A stretch of 64,000 nucleotides of DNA, taken from Streptomyces roseolus (GTDB taxonomy: Bacteria; Actinomycetota; Actinomycetes; Streptomycetales; Streptomycetaceae). The notes beneath the pieces are model-generated. The model saw only the letters and a program-made list of their open reading frames with translations. It did no database searches and was not told the DNA's origin. The translations under genes and the position numbers were made by a program. This document shows, piece after piece, positions 44,050 through 53,594 of the stretch (the stretch's first letter is position 1; each line of letters starts with the position of its first letter). The DNA lies in contig NZ_BMTV01000014.1 of the NCBI RefSeq assembly GCF_014649855.1, positions 1 to 64,000 on the forward strand, given 5' to 3'.

Positions 44050-46337
44050 TGGAAGACCACCTCCCGGCGGCGGAAGGCCATCGGAGGGCGGCGGACGAAG
44101 CCGCCCGACCGGGGGCCGGCCGCCCCGGGAGGGACGACCGCCCCGGGCCGTCGGGGGAGGACCGCCTCCGGCCGGAAGGGGACCGCCCCGGGGGTGCCGA
44201 CCGGCACCCCTGGGCCGGCGGCCACCCCTCCTCGGCCCCGGCCGCCCAGCCGCTGGCCGACCTCGCGGGCCCGGTCGAATCGGCACCGGGTCTGACGGCC
44301 CACGCCTGCTGGTACCCCACGGCGGATCCCGGTGGCGAGCACGTCGCCTTCATCTGCGACCGGGGCGGCAGCCCGCAGTTGTGGACCGCGTCGGTGGACA
44401 GCCCGGAGGCACGGCTCCTGGACGCCGGACCGGACCACGTCACCGAGGTGGCCTGGTCGCCGGACGGCCGCTGGATCGCGTACACCACCGCCCCCGGCGG
44501 CAGCGGCCACACCCGGGTCCTGTGCGTACGCCCCGACGGCACCGGCCGCCGCGTCATCGCGGGCGCCGAGCCCGGCTCCTCGGCCTACCTGGGCTGCTGG
44601 GCCCGGGACGGCTCGGCCCTCGCGGTGACGATCGCCCAGCCCGTGGGCGCGGTCGTCGAGCCGCCGGGCGAGCGCCCCCCGGGCTGGACCGAGCGCGACG
44701 GGCACGCGACTCTGCTCGACGCCGGCCCCGGTCCCGGTTCCGGCCCCGGCCCCGGCCTCGGTTCCGGCCCCGGCCCTGGCTCTGACCCTGTTCTCGGCCC
44801 CGGCCCTGCCCTCGGACGGACGCTCGGCCCGGCCCGCGTCCGCGACCGGCTCAGCGCCTACCTCGTCGACCCCGACGGGGTGCGCGCACCCGCCCTCCTG
44901 GCCGAGGAGGACGAGGCGGCGACCCTGCGGACCTGCGACCTCAGCCACGACGGCACCCTCGCCCTGCTGCGGCGCGGACCGCGCGGTCGGCGCGAGGCCG
45001 TGGTGGTCCGCGTCCCGGACCGCACCCCCCTGTGCGTCCTCCCGGTCGCCGACGGAGACCCGTGGATCGGCCGTTTCTCCGACGACGCCCGGACGGTGTG
45101 GCTGCGCAGCGACCACGACCGGGAGTTCGCCGCCCTTCTTGCCCTGCGCCTGGACGCCCGGGGCCGGCGCACCGACCTCCAGGTCGTGCTCGACCGGGAC
45201 GCCCACGACCTGGAACTCCTCACCTTCCTGGACGCCGGCCGCGCCGCCCTGGCCTGGAACGTCGAGGGCACCAGCGAGGTCGAGACCGTCGTCCTCCCCG
45301 ACCGACCGCCCCCCGCGCCGACGGGGGACGGAACCGCGCCACCGGCGCCCTCCGCCGTCCCGCACGCGCCGCCCCGGGCGGTGGAGCTGCCCCACGAGGT
45401 GGTGACCCGGCTGGCGCCGGCGGGCCCGTACGGCATGCTCGCCGCCCAGTCCGGTTCGCAGCGCCGGCCGGGCGTCTGGCACGTGCCCGGCACCGCGCCG
45501 CCGACCCGCACGCCCTGGTCGGCGCGCGACACCGACACCGTGCCCCCCGGGCCGGCCCCCGTCCGACCGGTGCGGCTGCGCCCGACGGGCCGGGACGGGC
45601 TCCGCCTGGCCGGCTGGTACCACCGGGCCCCGGGCCGCGCCCCCGGCGAACCGGCGCCCTGCGTCGTCCATCTGCACGGCGGCCCGGAGGAGCAGGAGCG
45701 CCCGGTCTTCGAGCCGCTGTACCACGAGCTGACCGGCCGGGGACTCGACGTCTTCGCGCCCGACGTCAGGGGCTCCTCCGGCTGGGGCCGCACCTTCCGC
45801 GACGCCGACCTGGGGGAGGGGCGGTTCTCGGCCATCGACGACGTGGCCGAGTGCGTGGCCCACATCATCGGCAGGGGCCTGGCCGACGCCCGCCGACTGG
45901 CCGTCATGGGGCACTCGTACGGGGGTTACCTCACCCTCGCCTCCCTCGTCTGGCACCCGGAGCTGTTCCGCACGGGCGTCACGGTGTGCGGGATGTCCGA
46001 CTTCGCCACCTTCTTCGCCGGCACGGAACCGTGGTTGGCGGAGTCGGCGGCGCACAAGTACGGCCACCCCGACCGGGACCTGGCCCTGCTGCGCGCGCTG
46101 TCGCCGATGAGCCGCGTCGACGCCCTGCGCGTCCCCCTCCTCGCGGTCCACGGCGAACACGACACGAACGTGCCGCCCCGCGAGTCCGAGCAGATCGTCC
46201 GCGCCGCCCGGGCACGCGGCCTGGAGGCGGAGCTCCTGCTGCTGCGCGGTGAGGGCCACGACTTCCGTCGCGCCGACAGCCGCCGCCTGTTCCGGCGATC
46301 GGCGGCCGACTGGATCCAGCGCCACCTCACCCGCTGA
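44049..46337 (+). CDS. S9-family serine peptidase (prolyl oligopeptidase/acylaminoacyl peptidase-like)
   Basis: 762 aa. An N-terminal beta-propeller carries WSPDGRWIAYTT-type blades. A C-terminal alpha/beta hydrolase has Ser in GHSYGGYL, Asp in HGEHDTNVP and His in GEGHDF. Residues about 230-265 are a Gly-Pro-Ser-rich repeat encoded by a slippage-prone GGCCCC tract (44728-44815). Its ATG overlaps the amidotransferase stop by one base (TGATG), so ligase, amidotransferase and peptidase appear to work together, perhaps making and recycling a small peptide amide. Confidence 0.9.
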   Translation: MEDHLPAAEGHRRAADEAARPGAGRPGRDDRPGPSGEDRLRPEGDRPGGADRHPWAGGHPSSAPAAQPLADLAGPVESAPGLTAHACWYPTADPGGEHVAFICDRGGSPQLWTASVDSPEARLLDAGPDHVTEVAWSPDGRWIAYTTAPGGSGHTRVLCVRPDGTGRRVIAGAEPGSSAYLGCWARDGSALAVTIAQPVGAVVEPPGERPPGWTERDGHATLLDAGPGPGSGPGPGLGSGPGPGSDPVLGPGPALGRTLGPARVRDRLSAYLVDPDGVRAPALLAEEDEAATLRTCDLSHDGTLALLRRGPRGRREAVVVRVPDRTPLCVLPVADGDPWIGRFSDDARTVWLRSDHDREFAALLALRLDARGRRTDLQVVLDRDAHDLELLTFLDAGRAALAWNVEGTSEVETVVLPDRPPPAPTGDGTAPPAPSAVPHAPPRAVELPHEVVTRLAPAGPYGMLAAQSGSQRRPGVWHVPGTAPPTRTPWSARDTDTVPPGPAPVRPVRLRPTGRDGLRLAGWYHRAPGRAPGEPAPCVVHLHGGPEEQERPVFEPLYHELTGRGLDVFAPDVRGSSGWGRTFRDADLGEGRFSAIDDVAECVAHIIGRGLADARRLAVMGHSYGGYLTLASLVWHPELFRTGVTVCGMSDFATFFAGTEPWLAESAAHKYGHPDRDLALLRALSPMSRVDALRVPLLAVHGEHDTNVPPRESEQIVRAARARGLEAELLLLRGEGHDFRRADSRRLFRRSAADWIQRHLTR

Positions 46338-46569
46338 GAAACGGCGCACGCCGCGCGGCGCCGGACCCCGCCCCCGTCGCAGCGGACGCAGCGGCCGGAC
46401 CTCCCGCCCCCGGAGGGGCCTACGACGGCGGCTGGGCGAGGCCCCCGAGGGGGACGCCGCCGCCCCGTTCACCCGACAGGACCGCGCGCGGGAACCCGGC
46501 CTCCGCCCCGCGGACGGGTGCGGAGGGCCCGTGACCGCGCGCCTCACGGACGGGCGGTGACCCGGCTGT

Positions 46570-47025
46570 TCAGGCCAGGAGGCGCAGAACCGCCCGCTCC
46601 ACCGGCCCCCGGGTCGCCGGGCGCCCGTAGCCGCCGTCCTCGCCCGGGCGGCGCGGGGCGGGCGCCACGGCGACGTCCTCCTCGAAGCGTTCGATGACGA
46701 GCGGCTCGATGTACGAGGCCCGGCAGACCGCCGGCGTGTTGCCGAGGTACTCGCTGACCTCGTGGACGGCCCGGCGGACCGCCTTCGCACGCGCCGTCCG
46801 GGACTCCCGCGCCACCGGCTGCGCGACGGCGAGCGCGACGGCGGCCTGGATGTGCCCATGGGGCCAGGGGCGGATCCACGCGTCCCGCCAGGCGGGAGGG
46901 AGGGCGAGCGCCACGGCCCCGGCCCGGTCCTCCGCGCCCGGGGGAGCACCGTCGGCGTCGAGATGGCGGAAGCCCCGGCCGCGGCGGACCCGCCGCCGGT
47001 CCGGATCGCTCGTCCTGAACCGCAC
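46570..47025 (-). pseudogene. Internally deleted type IB DNA topoisomerase
   Basis: 151 aa where the bacterial/poxvirus-type topoisomerase IB has about 330-370. Residues 1-60 match the N-terminal domain (RRGRGFRHLDADG, PPAWRDAWIRPWPHGHIQA). Residues 62-115 match the extreme C-terminus (KAVRRAVHEVSEYLGNTPAV, then CRASYIEP with the catalytic Tyr105). The intervening catalytic domain with the Arg/Lys/His residues is missing without breaking the frame, near 46840. It cannot relax DNA as such; it is a remnant, or possibly a DNA-binding fragment. Confidence 0.8.
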
Positions 47026-47497
47026 CCTTCCCCTATGGCGCGGACGGTCGACGGGGTCGTGCGGCGCGGGACCGGCCGAGTCGGCCGCGGTTCACGGAGG
47101 CCCGGCCCCGGACACGCCCCGCGAGCGCGACGTCGCCTCCCCCCCAAGAAGGCGGTACCGCCCGCGCCCCGCCCGCTCGGCCGTCACCCGGACGGCCGTG
47201 CGCCACCGTCCCGCCACGGCAGCCCGCACGTGTGCGGAGACGGGTGCGACCTCGCCCGCCTCCCCGACGTCGTCCGAACGGCCGTGTCCGCCGGAGAGGT
47301 TGCCGGAGAGGTCGTCGGCCGCGGACGTCGCGCCCCCGGCGTCATGGGACGGCTCCTCGGCGCCCTGTCCGCCGCCCGGCCTCCCGCGTCGCCGACGCCC
47401 CCCCGCCACCTCTCTCCCCGCCGAGCGCCGACGTGGCCGGGGGCACCGTCGACACGGGGGTTCCCGGCCGCCACACTTGCCGTGGAGGTGACGCCCT
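47026..47497. other. Intergenic region
   Basis: About 470 bp between divergent genes; no gene or element recognised except the GGAGGTGA ribosome binding site at its right end. Confidence 0.4.
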
Positions 47498-48322
47498 GTG
47501 GCGAAATCGGTGGAAATGCGGGCCGCGGTCCGCGAGACGTACGGGCCGGCCGACCTCAGTTCGGTCCCGGTGTTCGCCGGAGGATTCATCAACTTCGGGT
47601 ACTGGAGGTCGATCGAACTCGCCGACCCGATCTCGGTCGACGACCGGGTCCGCAGTCAGCAGGACCTGTACCGGCACGTGCTCGATTCCGCCGGGCCGCT
47701 CGCCGGCCGGAGGCTGCTCGAGGTCGGCTGCGGTCTCGGCGTCGGATGTGCCCTGGCGCTGCGTGAGTACGACCCGGCGCACATCACCGGCATGGACATC
47801 CACCCGCAGCAGCTGGACCGCGCCCGCCGGGCCAACGCGGCTCTGCTGGACGCCTCTCCGCCGAAGCTCCGGTTCGTCCGTGGCGCGGCGGAGAGCATGC
47901 CCTTCGGGGACGGCGGGTTCGACCGTGTCCACAGCGTCGAGGCCGCCCAGCACTTCGACGACCTGGTCGCCTTCGCCCGGGAGACGGCCCGGGTGCTGGC
48001 GCCCGGCGGTCGGGTGGCCGTCGCGAGCTTCTTCACCCCGGACGACGACCCGGCCCACGGCGCCCGGCTCGCCGACCTCCTCGACACGTACGCCGACGGC
48101 CTGGACATCGCCCGACCCGTCACCCTGCTGACGGAGGCGTTCACCCGGGCGGGTCTGACCGACGCGCGGGCCGCCTCCATCGGGCCGGAGGTGTGGGAGG
48201 GCTGGGACCGCTGGCTGTCGGACCAGTGGAAGCCGGGCACGTGGCCCCGCAATTTCCTGAAGGCCTACCAGGAGGGCGCTCTGGACTACTACGTGGTCAC
48301 GGCCACGCGCCCCGAGGCCTGA
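47498..48322 (+). CDS. Class I SAM-dependent methyltransferase
   Basis: 274 aa. RRLLEVGCGLGVGCALAL (motif I), GMDIHPQQLDRAR, and AESMPFGDGGFDRVHSVEAA resemble small-molecule methyltransferases of the RebM/sterol type. The GTG start has a GGAGGTGA box nine bases upstream. It stands alone, so the substrate is unknown; a link to the cluster 20 kb away is not supported. Confidence 0.87.
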   Translation: MAKSVEMRAAVRETYGPADLSSVPVFAGGFINFGYWRSIELADPISVDDRVRSQQDLYRHVLDSAGPLAGRRLLEVGCGLGVGCALALREYDPAHITGMDIHPQQLDRARRANAALLDASPPKLRFVRGAAESMPFGDGGFDRVHSVEAAQHFDDLVAFARETARVLAPGGRVAVASFFTPDDDPAHGARLADLLDTYADGLDIARPVTLLTEAFTRAGLTDARAASIGPEVWEGWDRWLSDQWKPGTWPRNFLKAYQEGALDYYVVTATRPEA

Positions 48323-48516
48323 CCCGCGACAGGCACGTCCGCCGTCATCGTGCTCGTCGACCCGGACCGGGCCGGTCCGCGCGGCACCGCCGGTCCGCAC
48401 GATGCCGCCGGGCCGCCCGCAGCTCCGTGATTCCGCGCTCGATATAGGTCATCTCCTGTCCTCGTGGGGCCCTAGGGTCGGCGCGTCGCGAAGGAACGCA
48501 TGAGGGGAAGAGACCG

Positions 48517-49041
48517 ATGAAGCACACCGCACCCGAGGGTTACACCAGCGTCGCACCGTGGGTGGTCACCGATGACACCGGTGCGCTGCTCGACTTCGTC
48601 ACCGCCGCGTTCGACGGCGAGGAGATCGCGAGGGTTCCGGTCGAGGACGGCACCATCGGCCATGGTGAGATCCGTGTCGGCGACACGGTGGTGCTGGCCT
48701 TCGACCGGCGGCCCGACTGGCCGGTGATGCCCTCGCTGCTGCGGGTCTACGTCCCGGACGCGGACGCCGCCATGGCCGCTGCCGTGGCGAACGGGGCGCA
48801 GGTGGTCACCGAGGTCGCCGACAGTGCGTGGGGGGACCGTGGCGGCCGGGTGCGGGACCCGTTCGGCAACATCTGGTGGGTGACGAGCCGCGTCGAGGAC
48901 GTCGCACCGGACCGAGCCTGGGAGCGCATGTCCGAGCCGAAGTACGCGGAGGCGATGCGCCGGGCCCAGGAGACGCTGGACGCCACGCTGAGCGGCCGGG
49001 ATTCAGGGGTGGCGAGCGCCCCGCGGCGCCCGGCCGACTGA
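48517..49041 (+). CDS. VOC-family (PhnB/glyoxalase-like) protein
   Basis: 174 aa. Two beta-alpha-beta-beta-beta modules: SVAPWVVTDDTGALLDFVTAAF at the start and VRDPFGNIWWVTSR closing the second. Glyoxalase, dioxygenase or resistance functions all occur in the fold. Many residues typical of PhnB-like proteins are present, but the metal ligands were not assigned. GGGGAAGAG precedes the ATG. Confidence 0.85.
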   Translation: MKHTAPEGYTSVAPWVVTDDTGALLDFVTAAFDGEEIARVPVEDGTIGHGEIRVGDTVVLAFDRRPDWPVMPSLLRVYVPDADAAMAAAVANGAQVVTEVADSAWGDRGGRVRDPFGNIWWVTSRVEDVAPDRAWERMSEPKYAEAMRRAQETLDATLSGRDSGVASAPRRPAD

Positions 49042-49116
49042 GCCTTCGCGGGCTCGTGGCGCTGACGGCGAGCCGGACGGGCCTGCGCCGTCCCGCGGCA
49101 CAGGGCGGCCCCGGCG

Positions 49117-49872
49117 TCAGTGGTGGGGCACGGAGCCGACCAGGCCGCCGTCGATCACCAGGTCCTGACCGGTGATGTACGACGCGTCGCCGGAGGCGAG
49201 GAAGGCCACGGCGGCGGCGACCTGGTCGGCACGGCCGACGGCGCCGAGCGGCACCTGCGCCGCGTTGCGGGCATCGGCCTCGGGGTCGGGGTCGGCGCCG
49301 CGGTACATGCCGGTGTCGATGTATCCGGGGCTGACGGAGTTGACGCGGATGCCGCGAGGGGCCAGGTCGGAGCCGAGCGTGCGGGCCAGGTTGTGGACGG
49401 CGGCCTTGGTCGCCGCGTAGACGGAGGCGACGGGCAGGCCGCGGTAGAGGGTCCAGGAGGCGTTGAGGACGATCGCGCCGCCGTCCTTCAGCAGCGGTAG
49501 CGCCTTCTGGACGGTGAAGAAGACGCCCTTGAAGTTGACGTCGGTGGAGTGGTCGAAGTCGGCTTCGGTGATGTCGGCGCTGGGCTTGAAGACGCCGGTG
49601 CCGGCGTTGGCGAAGACGACGTCCAGGCTGCCCCGCCAGGCCTCGACGCGACGCATCAGAGCATCCAGGTCGGCCAGGTCCGCGGCGTCGGCACGGACGG
49701 TCAGCAGGCGTTCTCCTGCGTCGAGTTCGACGGCGGCCTCGGCCAGCCGGCCCTCGTCGCGTCCGGTGATGGCGACGTGGGCGCCCTCGTCGAGGAGGCG
49801 GCGCGCGGTGGCGAGGCCCATGCCCGAGGTGCCGCCGGTGATCAGGACCGTGTGATGGGTGAATCGCTTCAT
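49117..49872 (-). CDS. SDR-family oxidoreductase
   Basis: 251 aa. LITGGTSGMGLATA binds the cofactor, ANAGTG stands for the NNAG motif, and NASWTLYRGLPVASVYAATK gives Ser, Tyr and Lys. Typical classical SDR; substrate unknown. ATG at 49872. Confidence 0.88.
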   Translation of the reverse strand: MKRFTHHTVLITGGTSGMGLATARRLLDEGAHVAITGRDEGRLAEAAVELDAGERLLTVRADAADLADLDALMRRVEAWRGSLDVVFANAGTGVFKPSADITEADFDHSTDVNFKGVFFTVQKALPLLKDGGAIVLNASWTLYRGLPVASVYAATKAAVHNLARTLGSDLAPRGIRVNSVSPGYIDTGMYRGADPDPEADARNAAQVPLGAVGRADQVAAAVAFLASGDASYITGQDLVIDGGLVGSVPHH

Positions 49873-49908
49873 GCGGGCGATCCTCCGCTGCCGGTCGGAG
49901 CATCGGCA

Positions 49909-50376
49909 GTGTGGGACGAACATAGGTCTGCCACCACCACCTTCGCGGGCGCGGCTCCCCAGGACACCGCCACGACGGCGCGTTCCGGTCCGCCGGGCGA
50001 CGCGGTCGCGGCCCCCGGCGGGGCGGCCGGACGCTCGTCCGTCGGCGTGCCCGTCGCGGAGGCGGGTGCGGCCGTGTGGGCGACCCGTGACGACGCCCCG
50101 CTCCGCCTGGTGCGCGGCCTGGCGGCCGTTCTCGGCTGCGGTCTGCCGGGCGCGCTCGTGTGGATCACCCTGGTGAAGGCGCTGACGTCCTGCCTGCCCG
50201 GCGGCACGCCGTGCGGTCCGCTTCCCGACGCCGGCGGGCTGCGTGTCGCCGTGCTCGCCATGACCTTGACCGCGGTACCCGCCTGGTCGGCGTTCGCCGC
50301 GCTCGACACGCTCACCACCGCCAGTCGCCGCCGACCGCTCCCACCGGTGCCGGGACCGCTCCACCGACCCTGGTGA
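49909..50376 (+). CDS. Hypothetical membrane protein
   Basis: About 155 aa from a GTG without a clear ribosome binding site. A Pro/Ala/Gly-rich N-terminal half precedes two hydrophobic segments (LRLVRGLAAVLGCGLPGALV and VAVLAMTLTAVPAWSAFAAL), the region between them containing two Cys. Divergent from the SDR gene. Not recognised; the start is uncertain. Confidence 0.45.
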   Translation: MWDEHRSATTTFAGAAPQDTATTARSGPPGDAVAAPGGAAGRSSVGVPVAEAGAAVWATRDDAPLRLVRGLAAVLGCGLPGALVWITLVKALTSCLPGGTPCGPLPDAGGLRVAVLAMTLTAVPAWSAFAALDTLTTASRRRPLPPVPGPLHRPW

Positions 50377-50544
50377 CGCCGGACCGCTCCCGGCCCTCCG
50401 GCGCCGGCTCTCCGGGTGACGCCGCTCTTCGTCCTGGGCGGCTCCGCCGTCGCCATGTGCTTCGTGGAGACCTGCTGAGCCGGTCTCCTCCGCGGAGGAC
50501 GCGGAGGGGAGGAGGCACGCGTCCGGAGGACCGACGGCACCGGG

Positions 50545-52362
50545 TCAGGGGGTGGTGCGGCGCAGGGCGAGGAGGGTGACGTCGTCGGAGCGGTGCGGGC
50601 CGTCGAGTCTCGCGACCAGGGCGTCGGCGTACTCCTGGAGGCCGGCGTGGTCGCGGAGGGGGGAGCGGGCGCGCAGGAGGTCTCCGGCGGCGTCGAGCAG
50701 GCGGGCGGTGTCCCGGTCGGGGTCGGAGTCGCGGCGTTCGGTCAGGCCGTCGGAGTAGAGGAGGACGATGTCGTCCTCGGCCAGCGGGGTCTCCGAGGCC
50801 GCGTAGGGCTGGTCGGAGAGGACGCCGAGAGTGAGTCCGGGGCCTCCGGGCGGGGCGGGCAGGGTGGTGGCGCGGCCGTCGCGGAGGAGAACGGGCAGGG
50901 GGTGGCCCGCGCAGGTCCAGCGGAGCACGCGGCGCTCGGGGTGGTAGCGGGCGATGATGGCGGTGGCGGTCGACTCGATGCCGTCGTCGCAGGCCAGGTC
51001 GTTGAGCCAGTGGGTGAGTTGTTCGACGGGGGCGTCGGTGTAGGCGAGGCCGGCGAGGGCGTAGCGGAGTTTGGCCATGAGGGTGACGGCGTCCAGTCCG
51101 TGGCCGCGGGCGTCCCCGAGGGCGAGCAGGAGCCGTCCGGCGGGGAGCCCGCGGGCCTTGTACCAGTCGCCGCCGACGCCGGAGCGGGTGGAGTCGGGCC
51201 GGTAGACGACGGCGGTGTCGATGCCGTAGGAGGCGAGCCCGCCCGGCGAGCGGGGGAGGACGGCCTCGCGGAGGCCCTCGGCGACCTCGCCGACGGCCTC
51301 CGCGCGGACGCGCTGGCGACGGGCCTCCGCGCCGGCGGCCTCGGCCAGGGCGCGGCGGCGGGTGTCGTCGGTGATGTCGACGAGGACGGCGCGGACGGCC
51401 CAGACCGGTCCGCCGCGGGGGCGGGCCGGTTCGGCGACGACCCGGATGACGTGCTCGTAGGCCCCTTTCAGGCGCAGGGCGCACTCCGAGCGGCGCTTGC
51501 GCAGGAAGATGTCGTAGAGGAGGCGGTAGAGCTCGGGGAGGCTGTCGGGGACCACGAGGTCGGCGAGGCCGAGGAGGTCGGCGGGGGCGGGGGTACCGGG
51601 GGCGAGGCCGAGGACGTGGCCGAAGCCGAGGGAGGGGGCGACGGTGCCGTCGGCCACGTTCCACTCCGCCCAGCACGTGCGGACGAGCTTCTGCGCGGCG
51701 ACGGCCATTCTGACGCGATGGCCGGGTTCCCACGTGACGAGCAGGTGGTCGCCGCAGGGGGCCACGACCACGTCGTTGCTGAGCCGGGCCAGGGGCCCTT
51801 CGGCCCGGGGGATGAACCACTCCACGATCTCGGGGCCCTGGGGCGCGCGCTCGTGGTGGGCGTCGGCGAGCATGCGGGGCAGGCCGGTGTCCTCCAGGAG
51901 GGGGAAGCGGTCGAAGAGGCGGACCGGGCCGGACCAGCGCGGCACCGAAGCGGTCGGGACGTGGGCGCGGGAGTAGGCGACGGCGCGGGTGTTCTGGGTG
52001 AGGTAGAGGAAGTCGGTGATCCTGCCGTCGGCGTCGACGACGGGCTGGACGAGGAGCGCGGCCGCGGGGAAGGCGTCGAGCAGTTCCTGCACGGGGGCGG
52101 GGACGGGGTCGGGGACGGGCGGGGCGGCGGCCGGATCGGCCGGGGGACGCGGCGTGGAGCTGCGGGCCCGCGCGTAGGCCCCGATGCGGTCGCGCTGGGC
52201 GGCGAGGAGTTCCCGGAGGGCCTGGCGGTCCAAAGCGGCTCGGGGGTCTTCGGCGGTTCCGCGGTCCGCAGCGGTCCGGGCGTCCCCGGCGGTTCCGTGG
52301 TCCGCAGCGGTCCGGGGGCCCGACGCGGCTCGGGGATCCTGTCCGGTGGGGGCGTGCTCCAT
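50545..52362 (-). CDS. PP2C/SpoIIE-type serine phosphatase with PAS/GAF-like sensor region
   Basis: 605 aa. The C-terminal 240 residues form a SpoIIE phosphatase: SGVGGDWYKARGLPAGRLL and LALGDARGHGLDA hold metal-binding Asp residues, and DDIVLLYSDGLTERR the later ones. Residues about 95-330 are PAS-like. The first 45 residues contain degenerate repeats around TAADHGTA. Such proteins reverse anti-sigma/anti-anti-sigma phosphorylation in actinomycetes. Divergent from the glycan operon, which it might control. Confidence 0.87.
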   Translation of the reverse strand: MEHAPTGQDPRAASGPRTAADHGTAGDARTAADRGTAEDPRAALDRQALRELLAAQRDRIGAYARARSSTPRPPADPAAAPPVPDPVPAPVQELLDAFPAAALLVQPVVDADGRITDFLYLTQNTRAVAYSRAHVPTASVPRWSGPVRLFDRFPLLEDTGLPRMLADAHHERAPQGPEIVEWFIPRAEGPLARLSNDVVVAPCGDHLLVTWEPGHRVRMAVAAQKLVRTCWAEWNVADGTVAPSLGFGHVLGLAPGTPAPADLLGLADLVVPDSLPELYRLLYDIFLRKRRSECALRLKGAYEHVIRVVAEPARPRGGPVWAVRAVLVDITDDTRRRALAEAAGAEARRQRVRAEAVGEVAEGLREAVLPRSPGGLASYGIDTAVVYRPDSTRSGVGGDWYKARGLPAGRLLLALGDARGHGLDAVTLMAKLRYALAGLAYTDAPVEQLTHWLNDLACDDGIESTATAIIARYHPERRVLRWTCAGHPLPVLLRDGRATTLPAPPGGPGLTLGVLSDQPYAASETPLAEDDIVLLYSDGLTERRDSDPDRDTARLLDAAGDLLRARSPLRDHAGLQEYADALVARLDGPHRSDDVTLLALRRTTP

Positions 52363-52493
52363 GGGGGCGGGGCCTTTCCGGGGAAGCGGACTCGGGGCAC
52401 GGCGCCCTCTCCTCGCCCCGGCGCCGGGGGCCCGCCGCGGACAGGTCCTCGGCCCCGGTGGAGAGATCGACATCACCCTGTAATGTGCACTAT

Positions 52494-53594
52494 ATGTCCG
52501 AAATGTTCGATAGTGCGGACGCAGCCGCCCCTGGCGGTGCCGGACCCTCCCCCCTCGCCGGAACGCACATCCTCCTCGGCGAACGGGACGCGGAGACCGC
52601 CGAGCGCTTCACCCGGACCCTGCGCGAGCACGGCGCCGGCTCGGTGCACACCGTCGCCACGCCGGAGGCGTTCCGCCGCGCCGGCGCCGACCCGCCCGCC
52701 CCCGTGCGGTTCTGGGACGCGGCCGTGTGGCACACCGGACTCGGCGGGGACGACGGCTCGCTCGGCCGGTTCCTGGAGGAATGGCGGGCCCGGCACCCCG
52801 GGATCCCCGTGGTCGTCACCGACGACGCGCCCAGCGCCCGGCTGGCGGTCACCGCCCTCCGCGGCCGGGCCGCCGACCTGGTCGAACGCTCCGACCCGGA
52901 GGGGCTGGCGGTGGCCGTCGCCCGGGCCGTCGCGGAACGGGCGGACCCGCTCGGCGTCGAGGGCTCCGGACAGGGCTCCCTGCGCATGCTGGTGGTCGGC
53001 GCCCACCCGGACGACGTCGAGATCGGCCTGGGCGGGACCATCCACCGGCGCGCGCACAGCGGCTGGGACGTCACCGTCCTCACCATGTCCGGCGGCGGAA
53101 ACGGCGGCGACCCCGCCCTGCGCCGGAAGGAGGCGCACCGCGCCGCCGAGGTGCTGGGCGCCCGGCTCCTCATGGAGGACCTGCCGGACGGGTCCATGGC
53201 CGACGACCGGACCACCGTCGAGGCCGTCGAACGGGCGGTCGCCGAGACCACGCCGGACGTCGTCGTCGTCCACTCCGAGAGCGACACCCACCAGGACCAC
53301 CGGGCCGTGCACCGCGCCACGCTGGTGGCCTGCCGCAAGGTCGCCCGGCTCGCCTGCTACCAGTCCCCCTCCGCCACCGTGGCCTACCGGCCGAACCGCT
53401 TCATCGAGCTGAGCGAGGTCGACGTGGAGGCCAAGCTCGCCGCCATCGCCGCGCACCACTCGCAGGCCGCGAGCCGCTGGTACCTCGACGAGGACCTGCT
53501 GCGCTCCACCGCCCGCTACTGGGGCCGCTTCTCCCAGACCCGCTTCGCCGAACCCCTGGAGCTCGTCCATGAGCGCAACCCCCTCCTCTTCTGA
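52494..53594 (+). CDS. Pseudo-receiver/PIG-L deacetylase fusion
   Basis: 366 aa. Residues about 20-135 look like a response-regulator receiver fold, but the phospho-acceptor position reads His in AVWHTGLGGDDG, so it is probably not phosphorylated. Residues 155-366 are a PIG-L/LmbE deacetylase with the zinc motif VVGAHPDDVEIGLGG and HSESDTHQDHRAVH. The family removes acetyl groups from GlcNAc-type sugars. It heads a five-gene operon with a processive glycosyltransferase. Start may instead be the ATG at 52503. Confidence 0.83.
   Translation: MSEMFDSADAAAPGGAGPSPLAGTHILLGERDAETAERFTRTLREHGAGSVHTVATPEAFRRAGADPPAPVRFWDAAVWHTGLGGDDGSLGRFLEEWRARHPGIPVVVTDDAPSARLAVTALRGRAADLVERSDPEGLAVAVARAVAERADPLGVEGSGQGSLRMLVVGAHPDDVEIGLGGTIHRRAHSGWDVTVLTMSGGGNGGDPALRRKEAHRAAEVLGARLLMEDLPDGSMADDRTTVEAVERAVAETTPDVVVVHSESDTHQDHRAVHRATLVACRKVARLACYQSPSATVAYRPNRFIELSEVDVEAKLAAIAAHHSQAASRWYLDEDLLRSTARYWGRFSQTRFAEPLELVHERNPLLF

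Noticed and set aside
44728..44815. Noncoding repeat or frameshift in the S9 peptidase gene
   Set aside because: The repetitive GC tract stays in frame and encodes a Gly/Pro/Ser linker between propeller blades; the gene is intact.
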